From the NCBI RefSeq assembly GCF_014859565.1, contig NZ_JACUUA010000017.1, forward strand, positions 1 to 36,266: 36,266 nucleotides of DNA, given 5' to 3'. Both the position numbers and the translations under genes were made by a program. The notes under the pieces are model-generated. The model was not told where the DNA came from, did no database searches, and saw only the letters and a program-made list of their open reading frames with translations. This document shows positions 18,330 to 27,307 of the stretch, piece by piece. Each line of letters begins with the position of its first letter. Positions within the stretch are counted from its first letter, which is position 1. The DNA is from Marinospirillum sp. (GTDB taxonomy: Bacteria > Pseudomonadota > Gammaproteobacteria > Pseudomonadales > Halomonadaceae).

Positions 18330-18369
18330 TGCCTCTGGCAAGCCCGGATATCGGGAATGTACAGAGGCA
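18330..18369. repeat. Nested hairpin between the aldehyde and alcohol dehydrogenase genes
   Basis: TGCCTCTG (18330-18337) pairs with CAGAGGCA (18362-18369); inside it CCCG pairs with CGGG around GATAT. On the minus strand it starts about nine bases after the aldehyde dehydrogenase stop, where a terminator would be expected. It is followed by TCAAAAACC rather than a T-run, so it is not a canonical Rho-independent terminator. It may attenuate read-through or protect the 3' end of the upstream message. Part of it repeats a 12-base string found in the terminator at 17066-17095. Confidence 0.5.
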
Positions 18370-18378
18370 GCTCAGTGA

Positions 18379-19899
18379 TTAGAAGAAGCCCATCGGATTC
18401 ACGTCATAACTGACCAGCAGGTTTTTAGTCTGCTGATAGTGATCCAACATCATCTTGTGGTTTTCACGTCCAACACCGGATTTTTTGTAACCCCCAAAAG
18501 CAGCATGAGCTGGATAATGGTGGTAACAGTTGGTCCAGACACGACCGGCTTCAATCCCACGCCCCATACGATAAGCACGGTTCATGTCACGGGTCCACAA
18601 ACCAGCACCCAGACCAAACTCGGAGTCGTTGGCAATCGCCAGCGCTTCTGCTTCATCCTTAAAGGTAGTGACTGAAACCACCGGTCCAAAGATCTCTTCC
18701 TGGAACACCCGCATCTTGTTGTGGCCTTTCAGCAGTGTGGGCTGGATGTAATAACCCTTGCTGAATTCACTGTCCAGTTGCTCTTTGCCACCACCAATCA
18801 GGACTTCTGCACCTTCTTCACGACCGATATCCAGATAACCCAGAATCTTGTCGTACTGCTCCTGTGAGGCCTGAGCACCCACCATCACCTCGGTATCCAG
18901 CGGATTACCACGCTTGATCTGCTGGCTACGCTCTATCACCTTAGCAATAAAGGCATCATAAATATCCTCCTGAACCAACAGGCGCGAAGGACAGGTACAA
19001 ACTTCACCCTGGTTAAAGAAGGCCAGCACTACCCCTTCAATACACTTGCTCAGGTAGCTGTCTTCAAAATCCATCACGTCCTTGAAGAAAATATTCGGTG
19101 ATTTACCACCCAGCTCCACGGTGGATGGAATGATGTTTTCAGCCGCACATTTCATGATGTGGGAGCCAACAGGTGTGGAGCCGGTGAAAGCAATTTTAGC
19201 GATGCGTTTGCTGGTGGCCAAGGCCTGACCGGCTTCTGCCCCATAACCATTAACAACATTCAGCACACCCGGCGGCAACAGGTCTTCGATCAGTTCAATG
19301 AACTTAAGAATCGACCAAGGGGTTTGTTCTGCGGGTTTGAGGATAATGCAGTTGCCAGTAGCCAGTGCCGGAGCAATTTTCCAGGCCGCCATCAGCAGCG
19401 GGAAGTTCCAGGGAATAATCTGACCAACAACACCCAGCGGTTCATGAAAGTGATAAGCCACGGTATTGTTATCTATTTCGCCAATGGAGCCTTCCTGTGC
19501 ACGAATGGCACCGGCAAAATAACGAAAGTGATCCACTGCCAGGGGCACGTCGGCATTCAGAGTCTCGCGTATTGCTTTGCCGTTATCCCAGGTTTCGGCC
19601 ACCGCGATGGCTTCCAGATTCTGTTCCAGACGATCAGCAATTTTTAACAACAGGTTGGAACGCTGAGTGACTGACTGGGTACCCCAGGCCGCTTTGGCAG
19701 CATGAGCAGCATCCAGTGCCAGTTCAATATCTTCAGCAGTTGAGCGTGGAACTTCACAGAAAGCCGCACCGGTGACCGGCGAAATATTACTGAAGTACTG
19801 TCCCTTGACGGGTGCCACCCACTGGCCGCCAATGAAGTTTTCATAACGTGCCTTAACGCTGGTGGTGGAGCCTTGCTGGCCGGGTTGCGCATAAATCAT
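18379..19899 (-). CDS. exaC: NAD-dependent aldehyde dehydrogenase, ExaC/AldB-like
   Basis: Oxidises acetaldehyde or similar aldehydes to acids. At 506 residues it has the size of P. aeruginosa ExaC. Landmarks are [23 protein letters not shown] (162-183), the coenzyme loop FTGSTPVG (238-245), Glu262 in VELGGKSPN and catalytic Cys301 in [21 protein letters not shown] and the C-terminal MGFF are typical of the ExaC/AldB subgroup. GAGGA lies nine bases before the ATG. The likely partner is the iron alcohol dehydrogenase encoded about 140 bases downstream on the same strand, giving an alcohol-to-aldehyde-to-acid route. No quinoprotein ethanol dehydrogenase (exaA) is present in the window. Confidence 0.93.
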   Translation of the reverse strand: MIYAQPGQQGSTTSVKARYENFIGGQWVAPVKGQYFSNISPVTGAAFCEVPRSTAEDIELALDAAHAAKAAWGTQSVTQRSNLLLKIADRLEQNLEAIAVAETWDNGKAIRETLNADVPLAVDHFRYFAGAIRAQEGSIGEIDNNTVAYHFHEPLGVVGQIIPWNFPLLMAAWKIAPALATGNCIILKPAEQTPWSILKFIELIEDLLPPGVLNVVNGYGAEAGQALATSKRIAKIAFTGSTPVGSHIMKCAAENIIPSTVELGGKSPNIFFKDVMDFEDSYLSKCIEGVVLAFFNQGEVCTCPSRLLVQEDIYDAFIAKVIERSQQIKRGNPLDTEVMVGAQASQEQYDKILGYLDIGREEGAEVLIGGGKEQLDSEFSKGYYIQPTLLKGHNKMRVFQEEIFGPVVSVTTFKDEAEALAIANDSEFGLGAGLWTRDMNRAYRMGRGIEAGRVWTNCYHHYPAHAAFGGYKKSGVGRENHKMMLDHYQQTKNLLVSYDVNPMGFF

Positions 19900-20049
19900 A
19901 GTATATTCCTCGTTGTTTTTATTAAATGAGATGTCTTGATACCCAATTCATAGTGGCAACAGATTCAACACTTTGCCATTACACTTCAGCACTGAAAAAA
20001 TCAGTACTTTGGTGGGTGTTTCGGCAGAACATAAAAAACTCTCAGGCGT

Positions 20050-20055
20050 TATAAT
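20050..20055 (+). promoter_or_regulatory. Probable pyrD -10 element (TATAAT)
   Basis: A perfect TATAAT stands 35 bases before the pyrD ATG, so transcription would start about 28 bases before the gene. The sequence 17 bases further upstream (GAACAT) is a poor -35 match, so an activator or a weak promoter is possible. Confidence 0.45.
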
Positions 20056-20089
20056 GCGCTCAGGCACTCACTATTCTGCAGGGCACTCC

Positions 20090-21112
20090 ATGTATTCACT
20101 GGCAAAAAAACTCCTTTTTACCCTTTCCGGCGAAGCCGCTCACCAACTGGCACTGGAGAGTCTGGACGCAGCAGCACATCTACGTCTGATCAAACCTTTT
20201 GTTGAACCCATGCTGCAGGCACCGGTGCAGGTGATGGGGCTAACCTTCCCTAATGCCGTGGGTCTGGCTGCTGGTCTTGATAAAAATGCCGATCACCTAA
20301 ACAGCCTGGGTCAGCTGGGCTTTGGTTTTATTGAAGTCGGCACGGTGACACCTCGCCCGCAACCGGGTAACCCCAAACCCCGTCTGTTCCGCATTCCTGA
20401 GCAGGAAGCCATCATCAACCGAATGGGTTTTAATAATAAAGGGCTGAATCACCTGCTGGCTCAGGTTCAGAAACGTCGCTATTCCGGCCTGCTGGGCATC
20501 AATCTGGGTAAAAATCTCACCACCCCGGTGGATCGTGCAGTGGATGATTATCTGCTGGGGCTGGAGGGTGTTTACCCACAGGCAGACTATATCACGGTGA
20601 ACATCTCATCGCCCAATACGCCTGGCTTGCGTAGCCTGCAATACGGTGAAGCATTAAAAGATTTACTCAAACCCTTAAAAGAAGCTCAGGCACGTCTGGC
20701 GGATTTTCATCAGCGTTATGTACCACTGGTGGTTAAGGTGGCACCGGATATGAATGATGAAGAACTGCACAGCCTTGCCGCCACCCTGCGTGAATTAAAA
20801 CTGGACGGCGTGATTGCCACCAATACCACGCTGGATAAATCAGCTGTGGCCGGTTTAAAACACGGGGATGAACAGGGCGGTTTGTCCGGTCGCCCTCTGA
20901 CAGAAGCATCCTGCCTGATTACCCGCAAGCTGACTGAAGCGCTGGAAGGTGAACTGCCCATTATCGGGGTGGGGGGGATTTTTTCTGCCGAAGACGCGGT
21001 TGAACGCATCAAGGCTGGTGCCAGCTTGATCCAGCTGTATACCGGTTTTATTTATCGGGGTCCGGGACTGATTTCTGAGTGTGCTGAAGCCATCGCTGCA
21101 ATAAATGATTGA
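20090..21112 (+). CDS. pyrD: Dihydroorotate dehydrogenase (quinone), class 2
   Basis: Membrane-associated flavoenzyme that oxidises dihydroorotate to orotate and passes electrons to quinone, in pyrimidine synthesis. The 340 residues match E. coli PyrD (336). The N-terminal amphipathic helix for membrane and quinone contact is MYSLAKKLLFTLSGEAAHQLALESL. Motifs include GLAAGLDKNADHLNSL, FIEVGTVTPRPQPGNPKPRLFR, NRMGFNNKG, GINLGKN, VNISSPNTPGLR with the catalytic serine, and IGVGGIFSAEDAVERIKAGASLIQLYTGFIYRGP (FMN phosphate). The ATG at 20090 is chosen because it begins the conserved helix; the open frame upstream contains the likely promoter. Confidence 0.97.
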   Translation: MYSLAKKLLFTLSGEAAHQLALESLDAAAHLRLIKPFVEPMLQAPVQVMGLTFPNAVGLAAGLDKNADHLNSLGQLGFGFIEVGTVTPRPQPGNPKPRLFRIPEQEAIINRMGFNNKGLNHLLAQVQKRRYSGLLGINLGKNLTTPVDRAVDDYLLGLEGVYPQADYITVNISSPNTPGLRSLQYGEALKDLLKPLKEAQARLADFHQRYVPLVVKVAPDMNDEELHSLAATLRELKLDGVIATNTTLDKSAVAGLKHGDEQGGLSGRPLTEASCLITRKLTEALEGELPIIGVGGIFSAEDAVERIKAGASLIQLYTGFIYRGPGLISECAEAIAAIND

Positions 21113-21140
21113 AGCCTCTTGCTTACATCGACTCAACTGA

Positions 21141-21159
21141 GGTTATATAGAACATAACC
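21141..21159. repeat. Inverted repeat upstream of cheV
   Basis: GGTTAT and ATAACC are separated by seven bases and lie about 30 bases before the cheV start. The element could be a small operator or overlap a promoter (TATATAG within it). Too short for a firm call. Confidence 0.3.
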
Positions 21160-21187
21160 ATACAAAAAGTCACGGGAAGGGCGGCAA

Positions 21188-22135
21188 ATGAGCAAACTCT
21201 TACAGAATGTAAACCAGCACACACAACTAGCTGGTGAGAACCGTCTGGAGTTGCTGCTCTTCCGCCTGCAGAATGGTCAACTTTACGGCATCAACGTTTT
21301 TAAAGTAAAAAAGATCATTCCCTGCCCTGTACTGACCCAACTACCCTATCATCACCCGCATGTTGCTGGTGTGGCCAATACCATGGATGGCTCGTTGCCG
21401 ATTCTTGACCTGCTCAGCGCCATCAAATCCGGCAAGGTTAAAGACCCCCGCAAACAAAGCGTGATTGTCTGTGAATACAATCGCCGCATGCAGGGTTTTC
21501 TGGTGGATCGTATCGAAAACATCATCAATATGCAGTGGAGTGATATTCTTCTGCCGCCTCGCGGGATTGGTCATCGTCACTATTTAACCTCGGTCACACG
21601 AGTGAATAACCAGCTGGTAGAGATCATTGATGTCGAGAAGGTGATTTCTGAGGTCACACCTTCGTCTGAACAGATGAACTCAAAACTGAGTGATGATTTT
21701 GCTACCCTGAAAGAGTCCACCGTACCCCGTAAAGTGCTGGTGGTGGATGACTCGGTGGTGGCACGTAACCAGATCAAACGCTGTCTGGCTGGTGTGGATC
21801 TGGAGTCGGTACTGCTGAAGGATGGCAAGCAAGCGCTGGAGCACCTGCAAGCTTTGGTGGCTGAAGGCAAGAAACCCCAGGAAGAGTATCTGATGGTCAT
21901 TTCTGACATCGAAATGCCGGAAATGGATGGTTACACCTTCACCCGCAAAGCCAAGGAAGACCCGAAAATCAAAGATATTTATATCCTGCTGCACACCTCT
22001 CTCTCCGGTGTCTTTAACAAATCCATGGTCACCCGAGTGGGTGCAGACAACTTTATTGCCAAATTTGATGCTGATGACCTGGCTCAGGCTGTACTGGATC
22101 AATTCCGCAGGCGCAACTCAGCAAGCCCTGCTTAA
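21188..22135 (+). CDS. cheV: Chemotaxis coupling protein CheV
   Basis: CheW-receiver fusion of 315 residues that couples chemoreceptors to CheA and tunes signalling by phosphorylation. The CheW-like domain (about 15-160) includes LLLFRLQNGQLYGINVFKVKKII, VAGVANTMDGSLPILDL and GFLVDRIENI. The receiver domain (about 175-310) has VLVVDDSVVARNQIKRCL, the acceptor Asp in VISDIEMPEMDGYTFTRKAKED and the Lys in NFIAKFDADDL. GGGAAGGGCGG precedes the ATG. It is a complete member of the family. Its stop codon overlaps, on the opposite strand, the stop codon of a decayed CheY-like gene. An Aer-like receptor gene lies 3 kb downstream, a plausible partner. Confidence 0.95.
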   Translation: MSKLLQNVNQHTQLAGENRLELLLFRLQNGQLYGINVFKVKKIIPCPVLTQLPYHHPHVAGVANTMDGSLPILDLLSAIKSGKVKDPRKQSVIVCEYNRRMQGFLVDRIENIINMQWSDILLPPRGIGHRHYLTSVTRVNNQLVEIIDVEKVISEVTPSSEQMNSKLSDDFATLKESTVPRKVLVVDDSVVARNQIKRCLAGVDLESVLLKDGKQALEHLQALVAEGKKPQEEYLMVISDIEMPEMDGYTFTRKAKEDPKIKDIYILLHTSLSGVFNKSMVTRVGADNFIAKFDADDLAQAVLDQFRRRNSASPA

Positions 22136-22368
22136 CCTTTTGATGCCTTCAGGACTGCTTCCATCACTGTAGTGCCATTAAAGGGTTTGAGAATATAACC
22201 ACTGGCACCACTATTAATGGCTTGCACAATCAATACACTTATTTTTTTGCTTCATTCATCATTCAGTGCTTTTTCCATATTCGGTATTTCTTCGTTTCAA
22301 CCATTAGCTTTTCCGACCCTGGTTAGTTTAGTCTGCGCCTCATCTTTTCCGGTGACATCTAATGTTAC
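22132..22368 (-). pseudogene. Decayed CheY-like response regulator
   Basis: One minus-strand frame reads VTLDVTGKDEAQTKLTRV, then a stop, NEEIPNMEKALNDE, a stop, and AINSGASGYILKPFNGTTVM with EAVLKASKG before a final stop. The last part (22132-22230) is plainly the C terminus of a CheY receiver domain (AGASGYIlKPFn motif with the conserved Lys). VTLDV at the upstream end fits the phospho-acceptor strand, at about the right distance, all in one frame. Two internal TGA codons, another TAA further upstream, loss of the MPGMDG loop and an AT-rich composition indicate inactivation by point changes. The C-terminal part is confident; the extension to 22368 is tentative. The final TAA overlaps the cheV TAA on the other strand. 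Confidence 0.7.
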
Positions 22369-22499
22369 AGTTTGTTATGCTCCCAAGAAACGAATTTAAC
22401 GATCTTTTAAACGGAACAAACGAATGATTACAACAACGGCTGAAAAAAGCTCAGCTATCCTTGTATTTATCCGTTGAAAAACCAGACAAGTGAGATGGC

Positions 22500-25043
22500 A
22501 TGGTTGATTTGAACGAAACCGAAATCCTTTATGAAATTGCACTCAGCATTGGCTCCGGAAGTGAGCTGGAACCCATGCTGCAAGATGCCCTGAACACTCT
22601 GATAAAAACACTGAACGCCAGTAGCGCACAGGTACTACAAGCCTGCCATCATCGCGAAGAAGTTCACCACGAAGGACTGGGCGAAGAAGCCATCTGCACT
22701 CTGCGACTGAAATGGCAGACCTTATTAATCCTGGCTGAAGACACACAGGTCGCTGCAGACTTTAACCAGTTATTACCAGAACTGACCTTGCCCGACTATG
22801 CCACCGAGCTGCCACTACTGGGCAAAACCCTACCCCAGACTCGCCCATTCATAGATGGCTGGGTACACCTGTTTAATCTGCCCGGTTTTGGCCTGCTGTT
22901 GTTGCACAGACCTGCCACTGCTTTACCGGAAAAGTTATTGCCAGCACTGCAAAAACTGATGAACAAACTGGCACAATTCTGCAAAAACTGCCTGAACGAA
23001 GCTGAACTCCACCGCCAGATTGAAGCCACCAAAGCAGCCAGCAAAGCCAAAAGCCAGTTTCTGGCAAACATGAGTCACGAAATTCGCACCCCGATGAACG
23101 GGATTATTGGAATGCTGGATCTGGTGCTGGGCAGCAGTCTGGAGCGTGAACAGAAAGAACATCTGGATCTGGCACGCATGTCAGCAGAGCACCTGCTGGA
23201 AATCATCAACCACCTGCTGGATCTGTCCAAAATCGAAGCAGGGAAGCTGGATTTACAGCCCCGTGTTTTTGATCTGCCTGAAATGATCGGCCAGACCGTA
23301 CGCACCCTTTCCAGCAGAGCCCGGCTCAAACGGTTGGAGTTGAACTACGACATGAGTCCCGATCTGCCGCGTTATGTTTATGCTGATCCATCTCGCCTGC
23401 GACAAATGTTGATCAACTTGCTGGGTAATGCCATCAAATTCACCCAGATCGGTGAAGTTTACCTCACGGTGGAGCGTCTATCCGGTCATACCAGTCTGGT
23501 TCCAATAATTGAGTTCCGCATCCGGGATACCGGAATTGGTATGGAACCTAGTGTATTAGACCGAATATTTGAACCCTTTGAGCAGGTTAGCAGTGAACGC
23601 AACCGCCAGTTCGAAGGCACCGGACTCGGATTGGCGATTGTGCGTGAGCTGACACACATCATGAACGGTGAAATTTTTGCTTCCAGCGCGCCGGATCAGG
23701 GATCCGTTTTTACCCTGCAAATTCCAATGGAAGTGGCTTCACCCTTGCCTGATCATCTAACAGAAAGCCAAAATCTGAGTGGTTATAATATACTGCTGGT
23801 GGATGATCAGCTGGTTAACCGCCGAGTGCTGTCAGCCATGCTGACACAACTGAAGGTCCCTCACTCTTTTGCCACTTCCGGTCCGGAGGCTTTATTCCAG
23901 CTGCGTCACAGTCTGGATCAAGCGCCTTTTGACCTGATACTACTAGATGCCAACATGCCGGGATTGGATGGCTTCCAGATTGCTGAACGCATCCTCCAAG
24001 AGGGTTTGTTACAAGCCAAACAGATTGTCATCCTCACTTCCTCTGCAGAAGCCGGTGATGCCGCTCGTTGCCGTGAACTTGGATTGACCGGTTATCTGAC
24101 CAAACCCATCATCATGACCGAGCTGCACACCACTCTGAACCAGCTACTAGGACAGATGGTCAGCCACCGTGCGACAATCAGCCTATCAGGCTCCCAGCAC
24201 CTGCAGGGTTTACATCTGCTGCTGGCAGAAGACAACCCCATCAACCAGAAGCTGGCAGTGAAGTTACTGGAAAAAAACCAGCACCAGGTCGACATTGCAC
24301 AGGATGGCCAACAAGCCCTGGAGCTACTGGAGGAAAACCAGTATGACCTGGTATTGATGGATATGATGATGCCGGTGATGGACGGACTGGAAGCCACTCG
24401 CCAGTGGCGACTCCATGAGCAACAACACCTGCTGCCGCTGACGCCAATCATTGCCATGACAGCTAACGCCATGCAGGGAGATAAAGAGCGCTGCCTGGCA
24501 GAAGGAATGCAGGGTTATGTCGCTAAACCAGTCAACCCCGAACAGCTATATGAAGAAATTGACCGAGTAATACAACACTATCAACCGGAAGGAAAAATCA
24601 CCATCCGGCCCAAAGTTGTGGGTGAGTTGGACGATTTGCTGGATATGGCAGATGAACTACTGGCGGATGCTATCAGTGAAACACCGGAAGCCGATCAGAT
24701 GTTTGACTGGGAAAAAGCCTTAGAGTCGCTGGGTGGTGACGCCGGTTTGCTGGAGATGGCCTTACAGATGTTTGTGGATGAATACCCCACTCATATCGAG
24801 CAGTTAAAAACCGCTTGGGAAACCAGTGATTTTAACCAGCTGGGCGCAGCAGCTCACACCCTAAAAAGCCTGTTGGCAACTTTTGGTGCAGAGGCCGCTC
24901 GTAATCAGGCCAGTGAGCTGGAACGCCTGGCAAAAAATGATGCAACAGCAACAAACCTTCAACCGGTGTACAACAGGTTGCAACTGATGCTGCAAACCCT
25001 TCTGCCTAGCCTTCAGGAGCAATTAACACAGAACAGTAAATAA
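22500..25043 (+). CDS. Soluble hybrid histidine kinase with two receivers and an Hpt domain
   Basis: An 847-residue phosphorelay protein. The N-terminal sensor region (1-170) begins ETEILYEIALSIGSGSELEPML, a GAF-like opening. A helix leads to HisKA with His193 (FLANMSHEIRTPMNGIIGML). HATPase elements are LLGNAIKFT, DTGIGME and EGTGLGLAI. Receiver 1 has Asp483 (LILLDANMPGLDGF), receiver 2 has Asp621 (VLMDMMMPVMDGLEATR), and a C-terminal Hpt carries His786 (AAAHTLKSLLATFG). No membrane helix is seen, unlike BarA/GacS. The architecture supplies every phosphorelay step except the output regulator. The gene lies between cheV and an aer-like gene, suggesting sensory behaviour; ligand and target unknown. 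The ATG at 22500 has AAGTGAG before it. Confidence 0.88.
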   Translation: MVDLNETEILYEIALSIGSGSELEPMLQDALNTLIKTLNASSAQVLQACHHREEVHHEGLGEEAICTLRLKWQTLLILAEDTQVAADFNQLLPELTLPDYATELPLLGKTLPQTRPFIDGWVHLFNLPGFGLLLLHRPATALPEKLLPALQKLMNKLAQFCKNCLNEAELHRQIEATKAASKAKSQFLANMSHEIRTPMNGIIGMLDLVLGSSLEREQKEHLDLARMSAEHLLEIINHLLDLSKIEAGKLDLQPRVFDLPEMIGQTVRTLSSRARLKRLELNYDMSPDLPRYVYADPSRLRQMLINLLGNAIKFTQIGEVYLTVERLSGHTSLVPIIEFRIRDTGIGMEPSVLDRIFEPFEQVSSERNRQFEGTGLGLAIVRELTHIMNGEIFASSAPDQGSVFTLQIPMEVASPLPDHLTESQNLSGYNILLVDDQLVNRRVLSAMLTQLKVPHSFATSGPEALFQLRHSLDQAPFDLILLDANMPGLDGFQIAERILQEGLLQAKQIVILTSSAEAGDAARCRELGLTGYLTKPIIMTELHTTLNQLLGQMVSHRATISLSGSQHLQGLHLLLAEDNPINQKLAVKLLEKNQHQVDIAQDGQQALELLEENQYDLVLMDMMMPVMDGLEATRQWRLHEQQHLLPLTPIIAMTANAMQGDKERCLAEGMQGYVAKPVNPEQLYEEIDRVIQHYQPEGKITIRPKVVGELDDLLDMADELLADAISETPEADQMFDWEKALESLGGDAGLLEMALQMFVDEYPTHIEQLKTAWETSDFNQLGAAAHTLKSLLATFGAEAARNQASELERLAKNDATATNLQPVYNRLQLMLQTLLPSLQEQLTQNSK

Positions 25044-25116
25044 GAAATAAATAAAGCTGCTTGATGGCCTGAATATTGCTAGAGATTACAGGAGCGTCTA
25101 TAGCGGAGAACCAGCG

Positions 25117-26706
25117 ATGCGCGTTAATCAACCCGTTACCGGCAGGGAACAGCCTGTCGAAACCAGCACTCAGCTGATCACTATTACCGATCTGCGCGGC
25201 ATCATCACTTTTGCCAACGATGACTTCATCAAGGTTGCGGGTTATAGCCGTGATGAATTAATCGGACAGAACCACAATCTTATTCGTCACCCGGACATGC
25301 CCCCCGGTGCTTTCCAGAACCTGTGGGACACTGTCTCTGCTGGTCATTCATGGAAAGGTATTGTAAAAAACCGTTGCAAAAATGGTGACCATTACTGGGT
25401 GGATGCTTATGTCACACCCATCAAACAAGATGGCAAAATTGTTGAATACCAGTCAGTGCGTACCGCTGCACCCCGTAACGCCATTACCCGTGCAGAGAAG
25501 GTTTACAGCCACTGGAGCAAAGGTGAGCTACCCGCTTTTTTACGCCGCCCTGGCTTTTCACTGAGTCAAAAACTGGTGTTCAGCTGCCTGCTTCCCACTA
25601 TTCTTGCCGGTGTACTGGCAGCTTCACTGGATCACTGGATGACCCTGGCCTATCTGGGCATCATTGGAGTAGTGTCAGCACTGGGTGTTTATACCCTCAC
25701 CCACGGCCTTAGAAGGCTGAATCTTGCCGCCAGCAAAATCAGCCACAGTCTGGTCATGCGTTATATCTACACGGGTCAGCAGGATGAAGTGGGCAGTATC
25801 GGTTTTGCCTTGCGTACCCGCAGTTCAGAACTACGCGCAGTGGTTGCACGCCTGTTCAACAACAGTGGTTACTTGCGGCGCAGTAAATCCCGCTCGGATG
25901 AACGCCTGCATGAAGCCTTTCAATATATTCAGAAACAAGGCGGTCGTGTAAATGAAATCCAACAGGCCATGCATGAACAGGTGAATAGCCTAGAGCGAGT
26001 CATGAGCAGTACAGAACGCACTGCTGCTGCCGCCACTCAGTCACAGGTAGCAACCCAGATGGGGCAGGACAAAATCAACCAGGTCTCCCAGGCCATTTCA
26101 CACCAGGCCATGGAGCTGGAAGCTGCCAGACAGCAGGTTGCCAGTCTGGCCGCCAGCAGTGAACAGATCGGTACCGTTATTGATGTGATCACCACCGTGG
26201 CTGAACAGACCAATCTGCTGGCACTTAATGCTGCTATTGAAGCTGCTCGTGCCGGTGAAGCCGGACGCGGTTTTGCTGTAGTGGCTGATGAGGTTCGCAG
26301 TCTGGCACAGCGCACCCATGATTCCACCCAGCAGGTTCGTAATATCATTACCCAGCTGCAGGAGGACACCCATGCCTCGGTGCAAGCCATCGACAAGGGA
26401 GTCAATGCCTCACAGGCAACGGTGGCTCTGGCAGAGGAAATGCGCAGTTCCTTGCAGGAAGTGCTTGGTGCAGTTAACCAGATCAATCAACTGGCCGTTG
26501 AGGTGTCCGAAATGACCCAGCACCAGTCAGTGTTGAGTGAACAGACCAGTCGCCAGGTGGTGGAGCTGTCCGATCTGGCTCAACAATCGGTGGGCGCCGG
26601 TGATGCAGCAAGAGATCAAGCAGACAAGCTGGACATGCAGGTTGCCAACCTGCACCTGCTGGCGACCAACTTCATCACCCAGCTTAACCAGCAAAAACAG
26701 CAATAG
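25117..26706 (+). CDS. PAS-containing methyl-accepting chemotaxis protein (Aer-like)
   Basis: Chemoreceptor of 529 residues with Aer architecture. A cytoplasmic N-terminal PAS domain (about 20-120) contains [49 protein letters not shown] membrane hairpin lies around 148-200 ([19 protein letters not shown] and [18 protein letters not shown]) with almost no periplasmic loop, then a HAMP-like linker. The signalling domain has its hairpin tip at about 353-400 ([40 protein letters not shown]). By analogy with E. coli Aer the PAS domain may bind FAD and report redox or energy state; Aer-like behaviour is inferred. No C-terminal CheR/CheB pentapeptide is present. It is close to cheV. Confidence 0.9.
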   Translation: MRVNQPVTGREQPVETSTQLITITDLRGIITFANDDFIKVAGYSRDELIGQNHNLIRHPDMPPGAFQNLWDTVSAGHSWKGIVKNRCKNGDHYWVDAYVTPIKQDGKIVEYQSVRTAAPRNAITRAEKVYSHWSKGELPAFLRRPGFSLSQKLVFSCLLPTILAGVLAASLDHWMTLAYLGIIGVVSALGVYTLTHGLRRLNLAASKISHSLVMRYIYTGQQDEVGSIGFALRTRSSELRAVVARLFNNSGYLRRSKSRSDERLHEAFQYIQKQGGRVNEIQQAMHEQVNSLERVMSSTERTAAAATQSQVATQMGQDKINQVSQAISHQAMELEAARQQVASLAASSEQIGTVIDVITTVAEQTNLLALNAAIEAARAGEAGRGFAVVADEVRSLAQRTHDSTQQVRNIITQLQEDTHASVQAIDKGVNASQATVALAEEMRSSLQEVLGAVNQINQLAVEVSEMTQHQSVLSEQTSRQVVELSDLAQQSVGAGDAARDQADKLDMQVANLHLLATNFITQLNQQKQQ

Positions 26707-26714
26707 TTTTCCGC

Positions 26715-27233
26715 TCAGGCAGTTGCATAACGTATGGCGGTAATCACAAACAGCTTCGACCCCTCAGGGGTCGGCAGCTGCAATTCATCATCCAGATGTT
26801 TACCCAGCAGCAAACGGGCGCGTGGAGCATCAATGCTCATACAGTTTTTTGTTGTATCCGCCTCATCTGATCCCACCAGCCGCCAGGTCTCTTCTTCTCC
26901 CTCTTCATCCTCCAGTGTGACCCAGGCACCAAAAAACACCCGCTGCAGATCAGCCGGAGCACGATCCACTACGGTTAATGCCTCCAGCCGCTGATTCAGA
27001 AAACGTATTCTGGACAGGGTACGGTTCAGTTCGCGTTTATTGTAGGTATAATCGGCATTCTCGCTGCGATCCCCGTTGGCTGCTGCTTCCCGAACTTTTT
27101 GTGCCAACTCTGGATGGCGCACCCGCCACAAAAAATCACGGGTGGATTGCAGACGGGCATAACCCTCCGGGGTGATCAGTGCGGTTTTTTCTTCAGCACG
27201 GGGATCCGTTGCCGGATCTCGCCAGCGCGACAT
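26715..27233 (-). CDS. greB: Transcription elongation factor GreB
   Basis: Binds the RNA polymerase secondary channel and stimulates cleavage of backtracked RNA. About 172 residues. The N-terminal coiled coil carries the acidic tip GDRSENADYTYNKRELNRTLSRIRFL, whose Asp and Glu are the catalytic pair. The C-terminal FKBP-like domain includes FFGAWVTLEDEEGEEETWRLVGSDEAD. The RFLNQRLEAL segment and YNKRELNRT favour GreB over GreA. The ATG at 27233 (MSRWRDP) is used because AAAGG is seven bases upstream; 27248 is an alternative. The N-terminal leader before the coiled coil (about 25 residues) is slightly longer than in E. coli. It converges on the receptor gene with eight bases between. Confidence 0.93.
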   Translation of the reverse strand: MSRWRDPATDPRAEEKTALITPEGYARLQSTRDFLWRVRHPELAQKVREAAANGDRSENADYTYNKRELNRTLSRIRFLNQRLEALTVVDRAPADLQRVFFGAWVTLEDEEGEEETWRLVGSDEADTTKNCMSIDAPRARLLLGKHLDDELQLPTPEGSKLFVITAIRYATA

Positions 27234-27307
27234 ATTACGGCCTTTCATTTAGTTTCCTTGCAGGTCGTGTCATCATCATTCTGAACATTCCAACTAGAGG
27301 GCGATTT

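Noticed and set aside
18330..18369. Canonical Rho-independent terminator after the aldehyde dehydrogenase gene
   Set aside because: The stem is good but no T-run follows on the minus strand; kept only as a hairpin.
19973..20089. N-terminal extension of pyrD
   Set aside because: It contains a perfect TATAAT and lacks conservation; class 2 dihydroorotate dehydrogenases begin at the amphipathic helix encoded from 20090.
22217..22399. Small plus-strand open frame between cheV and the hybrid kinase
   Set aside because: It is antisense to the CheY-like remnant, has no ribosome site, and its hydrophobic reading comes from the AT-rich decayed sequence.
24092..24472. 126-codon minus-strand open frame inside the hybrid kinase
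   Set aside because: Opposite the second receiver domain; Ser/Cys/Trp-rich translation typical of a shadow frame.
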